From Nocardioides sp. Root1257 (GTDB taxonomy: Bacteria > Actinomycetota > Actinomycetes > Propionibacteriales > Nocardioidaceae), in the NCBI RefSeq assembly GCF_001425175.1, contig NZ_LMDV01000010.1, positions 186,001-250,000 on the forward strand: a stretch of 64,000 nt of DNA. The letters run 5' to 3'. Shown in pieces: positions 1-9,013 of this stretch. Below the pieces are notes generated by a model, which did not search any database, was not told where the DNA came from, and saw only the letters and a program-made list of their open reading frames with translations. Position numbers and translations under genes: made by a program. Within the stretch, counting starts at the first letter, position 1, and each line of letters starts with the position of its first letter.

Positions 1-2438
1 GGGAGGCGCTGGCCGAGGCCGAGGCGGCCTTCGCCGGCGACCGGCACACCATCGTCCGCGTCGACGGCGCCCGGATGTCGGCCGTGCCGGACCTGCCGGC
101 GTCGGTGGTCGCGCTGGTGCCGGAGTCGGCCTGGGAGCTCACGGCGTCCGAGACGGCGCTCCGAGCCGCCCTCCGCTCGGTCCGGCTCGACGAGGGTGCC
201 GTGGTGGTGGCCGGCTACGCCCTGGTGCCCGGCCTGGCAGGACCGGGTGTGCTGACGGCGACGCTCGTGCGCACCGAGGGCGCCGGGAGCGTCGCGCTGA
301 CGGTGACGCCGGCGACCGACCCGGCCATCGACGACTGGGCGGAGGACCCCGCGGTGAGTCATGCCGCCGCCGGCTTCGCCGCCGTGGCCCCGCTGGCGGA
401 CCTGGTCCCGACCGACGGGGCGCCCGCGACCTGGCGGCTGCGGCTGCGGCTCGAGCAGGGCGAGATCGTGCGGGAGGCCGGCGTCCATGTCGCCGTCGAC
501 GGCTCGGGCGCCGACCGGCCGCGGCAGGCCGTCGTGGAGCTCGACGGGGGGCCGGTGCGGGTCGAGCCGCGCTGGGAGTCCGGGGGCGGCTTCGAGGTCA
601 CCGTGCTGCCGGCCGCGGTCGTGGTGGAGGAGCTGCTCCCACCGACCGACGGTGTGCTGCGCGGACGCCTCCGGACCGCTGATCCCGCCGGCACGAAGGT
701 GGCGGCGCGGGGACCGAGCGGCGCCGTCTCGACGATGGCGGGCGACGACGGCAACTTCGCGATCGGCATCGACGGCGAGGCCGGACCGTCCTGGGTCCTG
801 CGGGCCCGCGTCCCGGGAGGACGCATGCAGCCGCTGCTCTGGCCGGCCGGGGCGGACCCGGTCGGTCCCGACGCGCCGGGGGGCGCGGCGTGGCGCCCGA
901 CCCCGGACGGCCGGGTGGAGGCCGTCCTCGACGGTCGGAGCCTGCTGGTGGAGCGGATCGACCTGGAGGACGGATCGCTTGTCGTGCGGCTGCGCACCGC
1001 GGGCCTGACGGAGGACGACCTGGCCACGGTCGCCCTCACCGGTCGGCACGCCGACCTCCCCGGCACGACCATCGCCCGCGGACCCGGCTCCGCGACGGTG
1101 CGGTTCGATCTCGGCGCGACCGCGCAGCCCGGCGGCTACGCGGTCGTCGTACACACCGGCGACGGGCTCGAGCTCGAGGCCCGGGCCGACGAGGCGCTGG
1201 CCGCGGCCGCACCGTGGTCGCACGCGACGCCCGGGCACCGGGCCACCGTCCGCCTGCGTCAGGACCAGGTGGTCGCCGTACGCCTCGAGGCGCCGCTCGA
1301 CGACGAGGAGCGCTCCCCCGCGTTCCGGCACGCGCGTCAGCTCGCGCACCGGCGCCGTGACGTGCTCACGCCGCCTGGTGCGACGTCGGTGCTACTCGAG
1401 GGCGGGGACCCGGACGCCCGCACCGCCCTGACCGCCGCCCTGACCGCCGCCCGTCCCGAGGTCTCGTGCGCCTGGTCGGACCCCGACCGCCTCGCCACGC
1501 CGCCGGGCGCCGGCGAGCTGTTGCAGCACAGCCGCGGTTGGTACGACGCCCTCGACCGCGCGCCGGTCATCTGGGCCGGCGACGACCTGCCCGACTTCTT
1601 CGTCAAGGCGCCGTGGCAGCGCACCGCCCAGCTGTTCCCGGGGTTCCCGGTGCGCCCCGTCGGTCGCAGCGCCTGGCAGGCCCGCGGGATGAGCGAGCAC
1701 GCCGTCCAGCTCGAGATCGCGCGCCGGCGGCGCCAGTGGGACGTCCTGGTCGCCCCGAGCGAGGACGTCGCCGACATCTACCGACGCGAGTACGAGTACG
1801 ACGGACGCGTGCTGGTCACCGGCCTCCCCCGCACCGACGACCTCGTGACCCGGGACCCGGAGGTCGTGCGGAGGGGGGTCCTCGGGCGCCTCGGCGTCCC
1901 GGTCGACCGGGTCGTGGTCCTGCACGTCCGCTCGCAGCGCGACCGTGCCACCCGCGCCGCGCTCCTGAGGGCGGGCGCCACGGACGAGCTCGACGTCGCG
2001 GGGCTGGCCCGCGGTCTCGGGCCGGGCCACGTCATCCTCACGGTCGGCGTCCCGCACACGCCCAGCGACGACGACGAGGCAGCGACGGTGGTCGACGTCA
2101 GCGCCCACCGGTCCCTCAACGACCTGCTGCTCACCGCCGACGTCGCGGTCCTCGACTACACCGACCGGCGCTTCGACTGGGCGCTGACCGCGAAGCCCGC
2201 GATCTTCCACGTGCCGGACCACGACGCCTACCTGGCCGCTGTGCCGGCGCCCATCGACTTCGACGCGACCACCCACGGCCCGCACCTGGTCGACACCGAC
2301 AGCGTCGTCGACGCCGTCCGCGACCGCGACCGCGTCGGCGCGACGTACGCCGCAGCCACGGCGGAGCTCAACCGGACCTTCAACGCGCTCCACGACGGAC
2401 GGGCCGCCGAGCGGGTCGTCGCAGCACTCCTCGAGTAG
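1..2438 (+). CDS. Teichoic acid polymerase, CDP-glycerol:glycerophosphotransferase family (5' end outside window)
   Basis: The reading frame is open from the first bases, so the gene begins upstream; the first Met is at 75, giving 787 residues after it. The N-terminal ~430 visible residues are beta-rich linker domains typical of large actinobacterial glycosyltransferase/TagF fusions. The C-terminal ~350 residues look like a CDP-glycerol glycerophosphotransferase domain: FVKAPWQRTAQLFPGF (~507), a VAPSEDVADIYRREY stretch (~558), GLPRTDDL (~581) and LDYTDRRFDWALTAKPAIFH (~695), matching the family's TDYSS...FD...KP block. The expected role is to polymerise polyol-phosphate wall teichoic acid from CDP-activated precursors at the inner membrane face. 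A GT2 domain probably lies upstream of the window; that is inference. Confidence 0.85.
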   Translation, partial: EALAEAEAAFAGDRHTIVRVDGARMSAVPDLPASVVALVPESAWELTASETALRAALRSVRLDEGAVVVAGYALVPGLAGPGVLTATLVRTEGAGSVALTVTPATDPAIDDWAEDPAVSHAAAGFAAVAPLADLVPTDGAPATWRLRLRLEQGEIVREAGVHVAVDGSGADRPRQAVVELDGGPVRVEPRWESGGGFEVTVLPAAVVVEELLPPTDGVLRGRLRTADPAGTKVAARGPSGAVSTMAGDDGNFAIGIDGEAGPSWVLRARVPGGRMQPLLWPAGADPVGPDAPGGAAWRPTPDGRVEAVLDGRSLLVERIDLEDGSLVVRLRTAGLTEDDLATVALTGRHADLPGTTIARGPGSATVRFDLGATAQPGGYAVVVHTGDGLELEARADEALAAAAPWSHATPGHRATVRLRQDQVVAVRLEAPLDDEERSPAFRHARQLAHRRRDVLTPPGATSVLLEGGDPDARTALTAALTAARPEVSCAWSDPDRLATPPGAGELLQHSRGWYDALDRAPVIWAGDDLPDFFVKAPWQRTAQLFPGFPVRPVGRSAWQARGMSEHAVQLEIARRRRQWDVLVAPSEDVADIYRREYEYDGRVLVTGLPRTDDLVTRDPEVVRRGVLGRLGVPVDRVVVLHVRSQRDRATRAALLRAGATDELDVAGLARGLGPGHVILTVGVPHTPSDDDEAATVVDVSAHRSLNDLLLTADVAVLDYTDRRFDWALTAKPAIFHVPDHDAYLAAVPAPIDFDATTHGPHLVDTDSVVDAVRDRDRVGATYAAATAELNRTFNALHDGRAAERVVAALLE

Positions 2439-2462
2439 CCCCGCCTCGGTCCGGGCCGCACG

Positions 2463-2502
2463 CGACGAGGCCGGCCCGGATGGTCCCGGGCCGGCCTCGT
2501 CG
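2463..2502. terminator. Perfect 16-bp hairpin between convergent genes
   Basis: Arms at 2463-2478 and 2487-2502 are exactly complementary (CGACGAGGCCGGCCCG and its reverse complement) around an 8-nt loop. It sits between the stop of the teichoic acid polymerase (2438) and the stop of the binding-protein gene (2514), so it can serve both strands. There is no U-tract, which is usual in high-GC actinobacteria. Confidence 0.8.
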
Positions 2503-2513
2503 TCAGCGGTTCG

Positions 2514-3470
2514 TCAGAGCAGACCGGCGCTGTCGAGGTAGCTGTGCGCGACCTCCTCGGGCGTCTTCCGGTCCACGGCCACCTCGCCGTTGAGCGTGGT
2601 GAGGTCCTCGGTCGTCAGCTTGGCCATCAGGCCGTTGAGGACGTCGGCGACGTCCGGGTGCTGCTCGAGGAAGGCGCTGCTGACGGCCGGCACCAGGTTC
2701 TGCGCCGGCTGGATCTGCATGTCGTCCTCGAGCACGACCAGGCCCTGGGACTCCAGGGTGCCGTCGGTGGTGCTGGTCTCGCCGAGCTGGGCCTCGCCCT
2801 TGATCACCGACTGGTAGGTCTGGTCGCTCGCGTAGCCGAGCGGCAGCACCTTGGTGACGTCGATGCCGTACTGGTCGGAGAGGCCGCCCTCGCAGTCGAG
2901 CCGGCCCTCGCAGTCGGGGGCGGCGGCCAGGACGACCGACTTGCCCTTCAGGTCGGAGAGCTTGGTGACGCCCTCGGACTCCGAGTAGTCCTTCGTCACG
3001 AAGAACGCGTTGGTGTCCGTGGCGGCCGACTGGTCGAGGAGCGTGATCTTGGCCGCGTCGAGCAGGTCGGCACCCTGGGTGGCCAGCTCGGCGCCGTCAC
3101 CGGCGGTGAACGGCTTGGCCTTGGCGCCGTTCTCGCGCGAGTTCAGGAAGTTGACGATGCCGCCGACGTACTCCGGCACGACGTCGATGCTGTCCGGGAA
3201 CGTCGCCATGTAGGCGTCGCGGGTGTCGACCAGCTTGACGTCGGGCTGGTAGCCGGCGTTGGTCAGCAGCTCCTCGTACATGGCCGCGACCAGCGCGGCC
3301 TCCGGGAAGGACTGGCCGGAGATGCTGATCGGACCCTTGTCGGCCGCGGCCGACGAGGAGTCGTCCGCGCCGGGGCTGTCGGACCCTTCGGACAGGTCGG
3401 AGCCGGCACAGCCAGCGAGGAAGAGGGAGCCGACGGCGAGGGCCGCGGCCAGGGAACGTCGTACGTGCAT
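2514..3470 (-). CDS. Osmoprotectant ABC transporter substrate-binding lipoprotein (ProX/OsmF/OpuCC family)
   Basis: 318 residues. A signal peptide ends in the lipobox LAGC (residues 18-21), so the mature protein is a membrane-anchored lipoprotein. The rest is a QAT-family (OpuAC-type) binding fold with the diagnostic DVVPEYVGGIVNF segment, where related proteins bind glycine betaine, choline or carnitine. The ATG at 3470 was chosen because AGAAGG lies 8 nt upstream; a longer frame continues upstream but overlaps the permease gene. It is the last gene of a minus-strand unit with two permeases (49 nt gap), and the ATPase is divergent. The exact substrate cannot be read from sequence. Confidence 0.88.
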   Translation of the reverse strand: MHVRRSLAAALAVGSLFLAGCAGSDLSEGSDSPGADDSSSAAADKGPISISGQSFPEAALVAAMYEELLTNAGYQPDVKLVDTRDAYMATFPDSIDVVPEYVGGIVNFLNSRENGAKAKPFTAGDGAELATQGADLLDAAKITLLDQSAATDTNAFFVTKDYSESEGVTKLSDLKGKSVVLAAAPDCEGRLDCEGGLSDQYGIDVTKVLPLGYASDQTYQSVIKGEAQLGETSTTDGTLESQGLVVLEDDMQIQPAQNLVPAVSSAFLEQHPDVADVLNGLMAKLTTEDLTTLNGEVAVDRKTPEEVAHSYLDSAGLL

Positions 3471-3519
3471 GTGCTTCACCTTCTGTGTCCCGCGGTTCGG
3501 CCGCGCGTGTCCGGTCGAG

Positions 3520-4284
3520 CTAGTGGCCGACGGCGTCGACCTCCTCGGCAACCATAGGGCGGGTCGCCGACATTCCCCGATGACGTTTTGGTGACGGTTC
3601 CCGGGGCACCGGGTCGAGCCGTCGCTGGGCGAACGCGGCGAACGCCTCGAGCACCAGGGCGACCACCGCGACCACGATCGCGCCGGCGATGCCCTTGCCG
3701 TAGTTGGTGCGGTAGAAGCCGTCGGTGATGACCCGGCCGAGCCCGGGACCGGCGACCAGGGCCGCGATGGTCGCGGTCGCCCAGACCTGCACCAGGGCCA
3801 GGCGGATGCCCGACATGACGAGCGCCGCGGCGAGGGGGAGCTCGACCCGCCAGAACTTCTGGCCACCCGTCATCCCCATCCCGTCGGCCGCCTGGCGCAC
3901 GGACGGCGAGACCTCGCGGATCGCGACGTTGGCGGAGGTGATGATCGGCGGGAGCGCGAAGAGGGTCAGGGCGATGATCGTCGCGAGCCCCGCGCGGCCG
4001 TAGGGCCCGAACTCCCGCGTGCCCGGCCAGTCCGCGACGACCAGGAGCGCCAGGAGGGCGAACGTGGGGACGGCGCGGCCGATGTTCGAGATGTTGATCG
4101 CCAGCAGCCCGCCGCGGCCGAGGTGGCCGAGACCCAGCGCGATCGGCAGCCCGATCGCCATCGCGAGCAGCAGCGCCGTCAGCGTCAGGAGCAGCTGCTG
4201 CTCCATCAGGTGCAGCATCCCGTCCTCGCCGGTCCAGCTCGACGCGGTCGTGAGGTAGTCCCACGCATCGGTGACCACGGTCAT
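3520..4284 (-). CDS. Osmoprotectant ABC transporter permease (ProW/OpuCD type)
   Basis: 254 residues with about six membrane segments and the binding-protein-dependent transport inner membrane domain. The EAA-loop signature that docks on the ATPase is visible as VRQAADGMGMTGGQKFWRVEL (written here with its key residues A, G, L). The start ATG at 4284 overlaps the stop of the upstream permease (ATGA), so the two are translationally coupled and probably form a heterodimeric channel with the partner encoded at 4281-4997. The C-terminal tail is hydrophilic and rich in Arg/Pro. Confidence 0.88.
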   Translation of the reverse strand: MTVVTDAWDYLTTASSWTGEDGMLHLMEQQLLLTLTALLLAMAIGLPIALGLGHLGRGGLLAINISNIGRAVPTFALLALLVVADWPGTREFGPYGRAGLATIIALTLFALPPIITSANVAIREVSPSVRQAADGMGMTGGQKFWRVELPLAAALVMSGIRLALVQVWATATIAALVAGPGLGRVITDGFYRTNYGKGIAGAIVVAVVALVLEAFAAFAQRRLDPVPREPSPKRHRGMSATRPMVAEEVDAVGH

Positions 4285-4997
4285 GTCGTCTCCCCCCGTC
4301 CGTGGGTCCACGGGGTGAGCAGCCACTGGGACCCGACGATCAGCAGGTCGAGGACGACGGCCAGCCCGACGCAGATGATCGAGGCGGTCATCAGCTCGGC
4401 GCGGAAGTTGGTGCGGACGCCGTCGTTGATCAGGTTGCCCAGACCGCCGTACGACACGAGCGTGCCGACCGTGGTGAGCGCGACCGTCGACACGGTGGCG
4501 ACCCGCAGGCCGGCCATCATCACCGGCAGCGCCAGCGGGAGCTCGACGCGGAACAGCCGCCGCGTCGTGCCGTACCCCAGGCCGGTCGCGGACTCGCGCA
4601 CGTCGGCGGGGACCGAGCGCAGGCCCTCGAGGATGCTGCGGACCAGGATCGTGAGCGCGTAGAGCGAGAGCCCGATGACCACGGTGGTCGCCGACAGCCC
4701 CGTGAACGGCACCAGCAGCGGGAGCAGCGCGAGCGAGGGGATCGTGTAGACGGCGGTCGAGAGGCCGAGGATGAGCGCCTCGAGCCGCGGTAGCCGACGC
4801 GCCACCAGCGCGAGCGGGAACGCGATGAGCACGCTGACCACGACCGCGATCACCGTGATCTGGATGTGCTGGACGGTCGCGTCGACGATCTCGGGCTTGC
4901 GGTCCTGGACGTACTGCCAGCAGAACCACTCGTTGGTCAGCCGGCTGTAGCAGCTCGGCGCGTCGGCCGCAGCCACCGCCGCCACGAGTAGGGTCAC
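4281..4997 (-). CDS. Osmoprotectant ABC transporter permease (ProW/OpuCB type)
   Basis: 238 residues, a second inner-membrane permease with an EAA loop (ESATGLGYGTTRRLFRVELP). The start is GTG at 4997. The only good Shine-Dalgarno (GAGGAGG) lies 13 nt upstream of it but at ideal distance from an ATG at 5003 that opens a two-codon frame ATG CGG TGA; the TGA overlaps the GTG start. Initiation may therefore be by re-initiation, or the GTG may simply have a long spacer. It is the first gene of the permease-permease-binding protein unit and diverges from the ATPase 38 bp away. Confidence 0.86.
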   Translation of the reverse strand: MTLLVAAVAAADAPSCYSRLTNEWFCWQYVQDRKPEIVDATVQHIQITVIAVVVSVLIAFPLALVARRLPRLEALILGLSTAVYTIPSLALLPLLVPFTGLSATTVVIGLSLYALTILVRSILEGLRSVPADVRESATGLGYGTTRRLFRVELPLALPVMMAGLRVATVSTVALTTVGTLVSYGGLGNLINDGVRTNFRAELMTASIICVGLAVVLDLLIVGSQWLLTPWTHGRGETT

Positions 4998-5035
4998 CGC
5001 ATGGACGCTACCTCCTCGACGGGCTGCCCCCAGGT

Positions 5036-6037
5036 ATGACAGAGCCGGCGACTGAGCCCATGATCCGGCTGTCGCGTGTCGGCAAGACGTACGACGACGG
5101 CACCGTCGCCGTCCAGGAGCTGGACCTCGAGATCCAGCGCGGCGAGCTGGTCTGCCTGGTCGGTCCGTCGGGCTGCGGCAAGTCGACGACGCTGAAGATG
5201 ATCAACCGGCTGATCGAGCCCACGACCGGCACGATCGAGATCGACGGCGACGACGTCACGCACCAGGACCCCGTGAAGCTGCGCCGCAGCATCGGCTACG
5301 TGATCCAGCAGGTCGGGCTCTTCCCGCACCAGAAGATCCTGGCCAACGTGATGACGGTGCCGCTGCTGTACGGCGAGTCGAGGTCGGTCGCCCGCGATCG
5401 CGCTCGCGAGCTGCTCGACCTCGTCGGGCTCGACCCGACGACGTACGCCGACCGCTACCCGCACCAGCTGTCCGGTGGCCAGCAGCAGCGGGTCGGCGTG
5501 GCGCGGGCGCTGGCCGCGAACCCGCCGGTGCTGCTGATGGACGAGCCGTTCGGCGCGGTCGACCCGGTGGTCCGCACCCGCCTGCAGGACGAGTTCCTCC
5601 GCCTCCAGGACGAGGTCGGCGTGACGGTCGTCTTCGTGACCCACGACATCGACGAGGCGGTCCGGCTCGGGGACCGGGTCGCGGTCTTCGCGAGCGGCGG
5701 CCGGCTCGCGCAGTTCGACACCCCGGCCCGGGTGCTCGGGCGACCCTCCGACGAGTTCGTCGCGGAGTTCGTCGGCTCGACGTCCGGCCTCCGGCGGCTG
5801 ACGGTCACGCCCCTGGACCCCGCCCACATCGAGCCCCTCGACGGCGTCCGCACCGGCGACCTCGGCGCCACCGTCGGCACTGACATCTCGCTGGGCGAGG
5901 CCCTCGCCGTACTCCTCCGCGAGGACCGGGGCGTCGTGGGCGTGCAGGACGGCGCGCAGTTCGTCGGCGTCCTGACCCCCAACGGCGTGCACCGCGCCCT
6001 GCGCGCCGCGCTCGCGGAGATGGCGACGGAGGGGTAG
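5036..6037 (+). CDS. Osmoprotectant ABC transporter ATP-binding protein (OpuCA/ProV family)
   Basis: 333 residues. Walker A GPSGCGKST (~44-52), Q-loop, signature LSGGQQQR, Walker B VLLMDEPFGAVD and the H-loop THD are all intact, so it should hydrolyse ATP to power the two permeases encoded on the other strand. The C-terminal ~100 residues hold one weak CBS-like half (ISLGEALAVLL...VGVQDGAQFVGVLT), the region that senses ionic strength in OpuA-type ATPases. An alternative Met at 5060 (MIRLSRVGK) fits the family start equally well. The TAG stop lies inside the dispersed palindromic element at 6031. Confidence 0.9.
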   Translation: MTEPATEPMIRLSRVGKTYDDGTVAVQELDLEIQRGELVCLVGPSGCGKSTTLKMINRLIEPTTGTIEIDGDDVTHQDPVKLRRSIGYVIQQVGLFPHQKILANVMTVPLLYGESRSVARDRARELLDLVGLDPTTYADRYPHQLSGGQQQRVGVARALAANPPVLLMDEPFGAVDPVVRTRLQDEFLRLQDEVGVTVVFVTHDIDEAVRLGDRVAVFASGGRLAQFDTPARVLGRPSDEFVAEFVGSTSGLRRLTVTPLDPAHIEPLDGVRTGDLGATVGTDISLGEALAVLLREDRGVVGVQDGAQFVGVLTPNGVHRALRAALAEMATEG

Positions 6038-6104
6038 TCCCTGACGATTCGGCCCGTGGGAGCGTGACCGGAGGACCGTTCCGTCAGGGACTACCCCGAC
6101 GGTC
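6031..6104. repeat. Dispersed palindromic element, copy 1
   Basis: Arms GGGGTAGTCCCTGACG (6031-6046) and its exact reverse complement (6082-6097) flank a ~35-nt centre with further partial pairing; a CGACGGTC flank follows at 6097-6104. The same arms and flank recur at 26245-26316 and 52007-52081. The element contains the stop codon of the ATPase gene and lies 9 bp beyond the stop of the convergent acetyltransferase. Confidence 0.9.
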
Positions 6105-6113
6105 GGGCGGTGG

Positions 6114-7196
6114 TCAGTCGATCGGGACGTCGCGGTGCCAGGACTCGGTGACGTACTTCGTCGCCCAGTCCATCGAGGTGTAGAGACCGGCAGCACCGGT
6201 CGGCGAGTCGGCGTCGACCTCGAGACCGACGCGGTCGCGCCCGCGGGACGCGGCGTCCGCGATGATGGTGCGCAGCAGGCCCTTGGCCACACCGCGCCCG
6301 CGCGCCGCCTCGAGCACGCCGAGGTAGGAGACGTACGACCCGTCCGGGCCGTTCGTCGACTCCGAGACCGTGCCGATGAGCGCACCGACGGGCTGCGGCT
6401 CGTCGCCGTCGACGAGCTCGGCGAGCCACCAGTGGTCCCAGCGGTGGCCGGGGTCCTCCCGGAGCCGGAAGAGGAACTCCTCGAAGGTCTCCTCGCTGGA
6501 GTTGAAGTGGTCGACGAACGCGCCCTCGAGCACGTCGTGGACCCCGCGCAGGTCGTCCTCGTCGGGCAGCCCGGCGCCGGTGCGCCCGACCAGGCGTACG
6601 ACGACCCCGTCGGCCTCCCAGCGGTCCGGGGAGTCGACCAGGTCGGCCTCGTCGGGGGTCACCGGCCGGCTCATCTGCCACCAGGTGCGCACCCGCTCGA
6701 AGCCGGCCCCCGACAGCCATCGGGCCTGGCGCTCGTCGCCCTGGAACGCGCCGGTGTCGATCTGCTGCGTGGTCAGGCCGCGAGCGGCCCCCACGGCGCG
6801 GGCCTGCGCCTCCGCCCACTCGACGAGGAGGTCGGAGCAACGGTCGGCGACGTCGTCGGGCAGGTCCCGCTGCACGACGTGCACGAAGAGCATCCGGCCG
6901 ACCGAGCGGTCGTGGACGCTGCCCCACGCGTGGATGTCGCCGTCCTCGTCACGGACCACGACGTTCTCGCGCATCCGCAGCCCGTGCTCGGACACCTCGA
7001 CGAGCACGTCGTCGACGCCGGCGCCGGCCCAGCCGCGGCCGTGCCGCTCGTGGGCGCGCAGCAGGTGGGTCAGGCGCGCGACGTCGAAGCGGTCGGCGGG
7101 GTCGGGGGTGCCGACAGTCCAGCCCCGCGGCAGGCCGGAGACGGCCCCCAGGGCCGCGTCGGGGTCACTCTCGAACCGGTTCTCGTCGGGGATCAC
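6114..7196 (-). CDS. Tandem GNAT-domain acetyltransferase (MshD-like architecture)
   Basis: 360 residues with two GNAT folds. The C-terminal copy is the better preserved: YLGVLEAARGRGVAKGLL is the acetyl-CoA pyrophosphate-binding motif (Q/RxxGxG/A form RGRGVA), followed by LEVDADSPTGAAGLYTSMDW, which resembles the end of mycothiol synthase. The N-terminal copy is degenerate. The two-domain arrangement is that of MshD, which acetylates Cys-GlcN-inositol in mycothiol synthesis, but many actinobacterial paralogues of this shape act on other amines, so the substrate is open. It stands alone; upstream and downstream genes are not linked in function. Confidence 0.75.
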   Translation of the reverse strand: MIPDENRFESDPDAALGAVSGLPRGWTVGTPDPADRFDVARLTHLLRAHERHGRGWAGAGVDDVLVEVSEHGLRMRENVVVRDEDGDIHAWGSVHDRSVGRMLFVHVVQRDLPDDVADRCSDLLVEWAEAQARAVGAARGLTTQQIDTGAFQGDERQARWLSGAGFERVRTWWQMSRPVTPDEADLVDSPDRWEADGVVVRLVGRTGAGLPDEDDLRGVHDVLEGAFVDHFNSSEETFEEFLFRLREDPGHRWDHWWLAELVDGDEPQPVGALIGTVSESTNGPDGSYVSYLGVLEAARGRGVAKGLLRTIIADAASRGRDRVGLEVDADSPTGAAGLYTSMDWATKYVTESWHRDVPID

Positions 7197-7280
7197 AGTC
7201 GTCCATCCTCCCCCGTCCGGCGCAGCGTGAACCGGCCGGGGACCCCGGGAGACCCCGTGACGTTCGACTCAGCGTTCAGC

Positions 7281-7892
7281 TCAGGCGCGACGGCGTGCGG
7301 TGGCCTCGGCGGAGCGCCAGGCCTGGGTGACGGTCTCGAGCTCCGCGCGGACGACGTCCAGCTCCTGCTCGAGCTCGACGACCCGGACGACGGCCTCCGC
7401 CGCCCGCTCCTCGGCGTCGGCGAGCCGCGCGCCCAGCCGCTCCTCGACGTCGCGGCCCTGGCGCTCGGCGGCCTCGGCCCGACGGGCCTCCGCGTTGAGC
7501 TTGCGGGTGGCCTCCGCAGCCCGCTGCTGGGCCGACGTGAGAGCGACCTCGAGCTCGCCGACGGCGGCCTCACGGTGCGCCAGCTTCTGCTGCATGGACT
7601 CGGCGAACGCGGCGTTCTCCGCCGTGCGCTCGTCGGTGAGGCGGCGGTAGGCCTGGGCCTGCTCCGCCCGGTCCCGGGCGGCGTCGTGCCGCGCGGTGAC
7701 CAGCTCGGTGTGGGTGATCTTGGTGGCGGCGGCTCCGAGGAGCACAGCGGCCGCTGCGGCGAGCGTGACGAGGAGCCACGAGCCGCTCACGATCGCGCCC
7801 AGCACCGTGACGGCGGCGAGCGCGAGCAGGACGACGGCGACGGTCAGGCGCGTGCTGCGCTGGCGACGCCGGGTGGAGCGAGGGGAAGCCAT
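7281..7892 (-). CDS. Membrane-anchored coiled-coil protein of unknown function
   Basis: 203 residues. A basic N-terminus (RSTRRRQRSTR) precedes two closely spaced hydrophobic segments (~17-36 and ~40-55), then about 130 residues of Ala/Glu/Arg-rich sequence with strong coiled-coil character (LEVALTSAQQRAAEATRKL and similar). The topology suggests a hairpin anchor with a long cytoplasmic coiled-coil tail, as in division or envelope scaffolds. The position directly after the DUF3180 gene (9 bp) suggests co-transcription with the folate cluster; no enzymatic motif is visible. Confidence 0.7.
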   Translation of the reverse strand: MASPRSTRRRQRSTRLTVAVVLLALAAVTVLGAIVSGSWLLVTLAAAAAVLLGAAATKITHTELVTARHDAARDRAEQAQAYRRLTDERTAENAAFAESMQQKLAHREAAVGELEVALTSAQQRAAEATRKLNAEARRAEAAERQGRDVEERLGARLADAEERAAEAVVRVVELEQELDVVRAELETVTQAWRSAEATARRRA

Positions 7893-7901
7893 GGGAGCAG
7901 G

Positions 7902-8408
7902 CTAGGCGTCCTCGGGGTCGGATCGGACGCGACACGCTCGCTCGAGGAGCAGCGCCGTGATGACGATCGCCACGCCCGCGAGGCCCGCGACGACCGATCG
8001 CCACATCCGCTGGTCGCCCAGCTCGGTGTCGACGCCCACCCAGCTGAGGGCGTAGCCGAAGTAGCCGCCGGCCACCAGCGCGCCCACGAGGGCGCACGCG
8101 CGGGCCAGCACCAGCCGGTTGACGGCCTGGTGCGGCTCGAGGCGGTGGTGCTGCACGTGCACCGCCCGCCAGGTGACGTACGCCGTGGCGCCGAGGATCG
8201 CCGCCACGAGGACGAGCGCGAGCGGCTGGGCCCAGGTGACGATGGGGGCGGTGTCCCGCACCCGTTCGGCCAGCGGGTGCAGCAGCCAGCCGCCGACCAG
8301 GCCGATGACCGCCCACCCGGTCAGCGCTCCGGGCGAGGTGGGCCGGAGACGACCCGGCTGGACCGTCTCCCGCTCCTCGTCCTCCGGGCCGGCGGGGCCG
8401 TCGATCAC
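7902..8408 (-). CDS. DUF3180-type integral membrane protein
   Basis: 168 residues with four predicted membrane helices (~29-47, ~63-82, ~101-121, ~137-156) and short charged ends. The sequence and its place right after folK match the DUF3180 family, which in actinobacteria sits beside the folate genes without a known role. It is 35 bp downstream of folK on the same strand. Confidence 0.8.
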   Translation of the reverse strand: MIDGPAGPEDEERETVQPGRLRPTSPGALTGWAVIGLVGGWLLHPLAERVRDTAPIVTWAQPLALVLVAAILGATAYVTWRAVHVQHHRLEPHQAVNRLVLARACALVGALVAGGYFGYALSWVGVDTELGDQRMWRSVVAGLAGVAIVITALLLERACRVRSDPEDA

Positions 8409-8443
8409 CGCGGAGTCACTTCCGGTGGGTCACGTCGGGAGCG

Positions 8444-9013
8444 TCACTGGATCTCGAGGACGAGGTCCTCGCGGACCTTGATGCCGGTCTGGTCGGCCGC
8501 GTCGAGCAGGTCGGCGACGGCGCCGCGGTCGGGCAGCGCCGCGTCGGGCTCGAGGTCCAGCCACGGCCGCAGCACGAACGCGCGCTCGTGGGCGCGCGGG
8601 TGCGGGAGGCGGAGCGACTCCTCGTCGCTGCGGCGGTCGCCGACGACGATCAGGTCGACGTCGAGGGTGCGGGGCGCGTTGCGCACCTCGCTCCGCTCGC
8701 GCTCGAAGGCGTCCTCGATCGCCAGCGCCCGGTCCATCAGGCGCGACGCGGCGAGCGTGGTGTCGATCAGCACGACGGCGTTGAGGTAGTTCTTGGCCTC
8801 GGGAGGGCAGTCGACCGGCTCGGTCTCGTAGACCGGGGAGACCCCGGTGATCCACACGTCCGGCGTGTCCGCGAGCGCGTTGACGGCGCCCTGGAGGCTG
8901 GCCATCCGCTCCCCGAGGTTCGACCCGAGCGCGAGGACGGCGCGGCGGATGGGTCGCATCTCGCCGGTCAGCGTGTCGGTGTCGATGATGTGGGGGTTCG
9001 GGGTCTCAGTCAC
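8444..9013 (-). CDS. folK: 2-amino-4-hydroxy-6-hydroxymethyldihydropteridine pyrophosphokinase
   Basis: 189 residues. Catalyses pyrophosphate transfer from ATP to hydroxymethyldihydropterin, the step before FolP. The HPPK features are present: LALGSNLGERMASLQ (~30-44), substrate loop NAVVLIDTTL, catalytic block FERERSEVRNAPRTLDVDLI (R-N-P-R-x-LD-DL) and LPHPRAHERAFVLRP. The start overlaps the end of folB by 8 nt, so folP-folB-folK form one coupled minus-strand unit. About 25 extra residues precede the core fold, suggesting that a start further in is possible. Confidence 0.95.
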   Translation of the reverse strand: MTETPNPHIIDTDTLTGEMRPIRRAVLALGSNLGERMASLQGAVNALADTPDVWITGVSPVYETEPVDCPPEAKNYLNAVVLIDTTLAASRLMDRALAIEDAFERERSEVRNAPRTLDVDLIVVGDRRSDEESLRLPHPRAHERAFVLRPWLDLEPDAALPDRGAVADLLDAADQTGIKVREDLVLEIQ

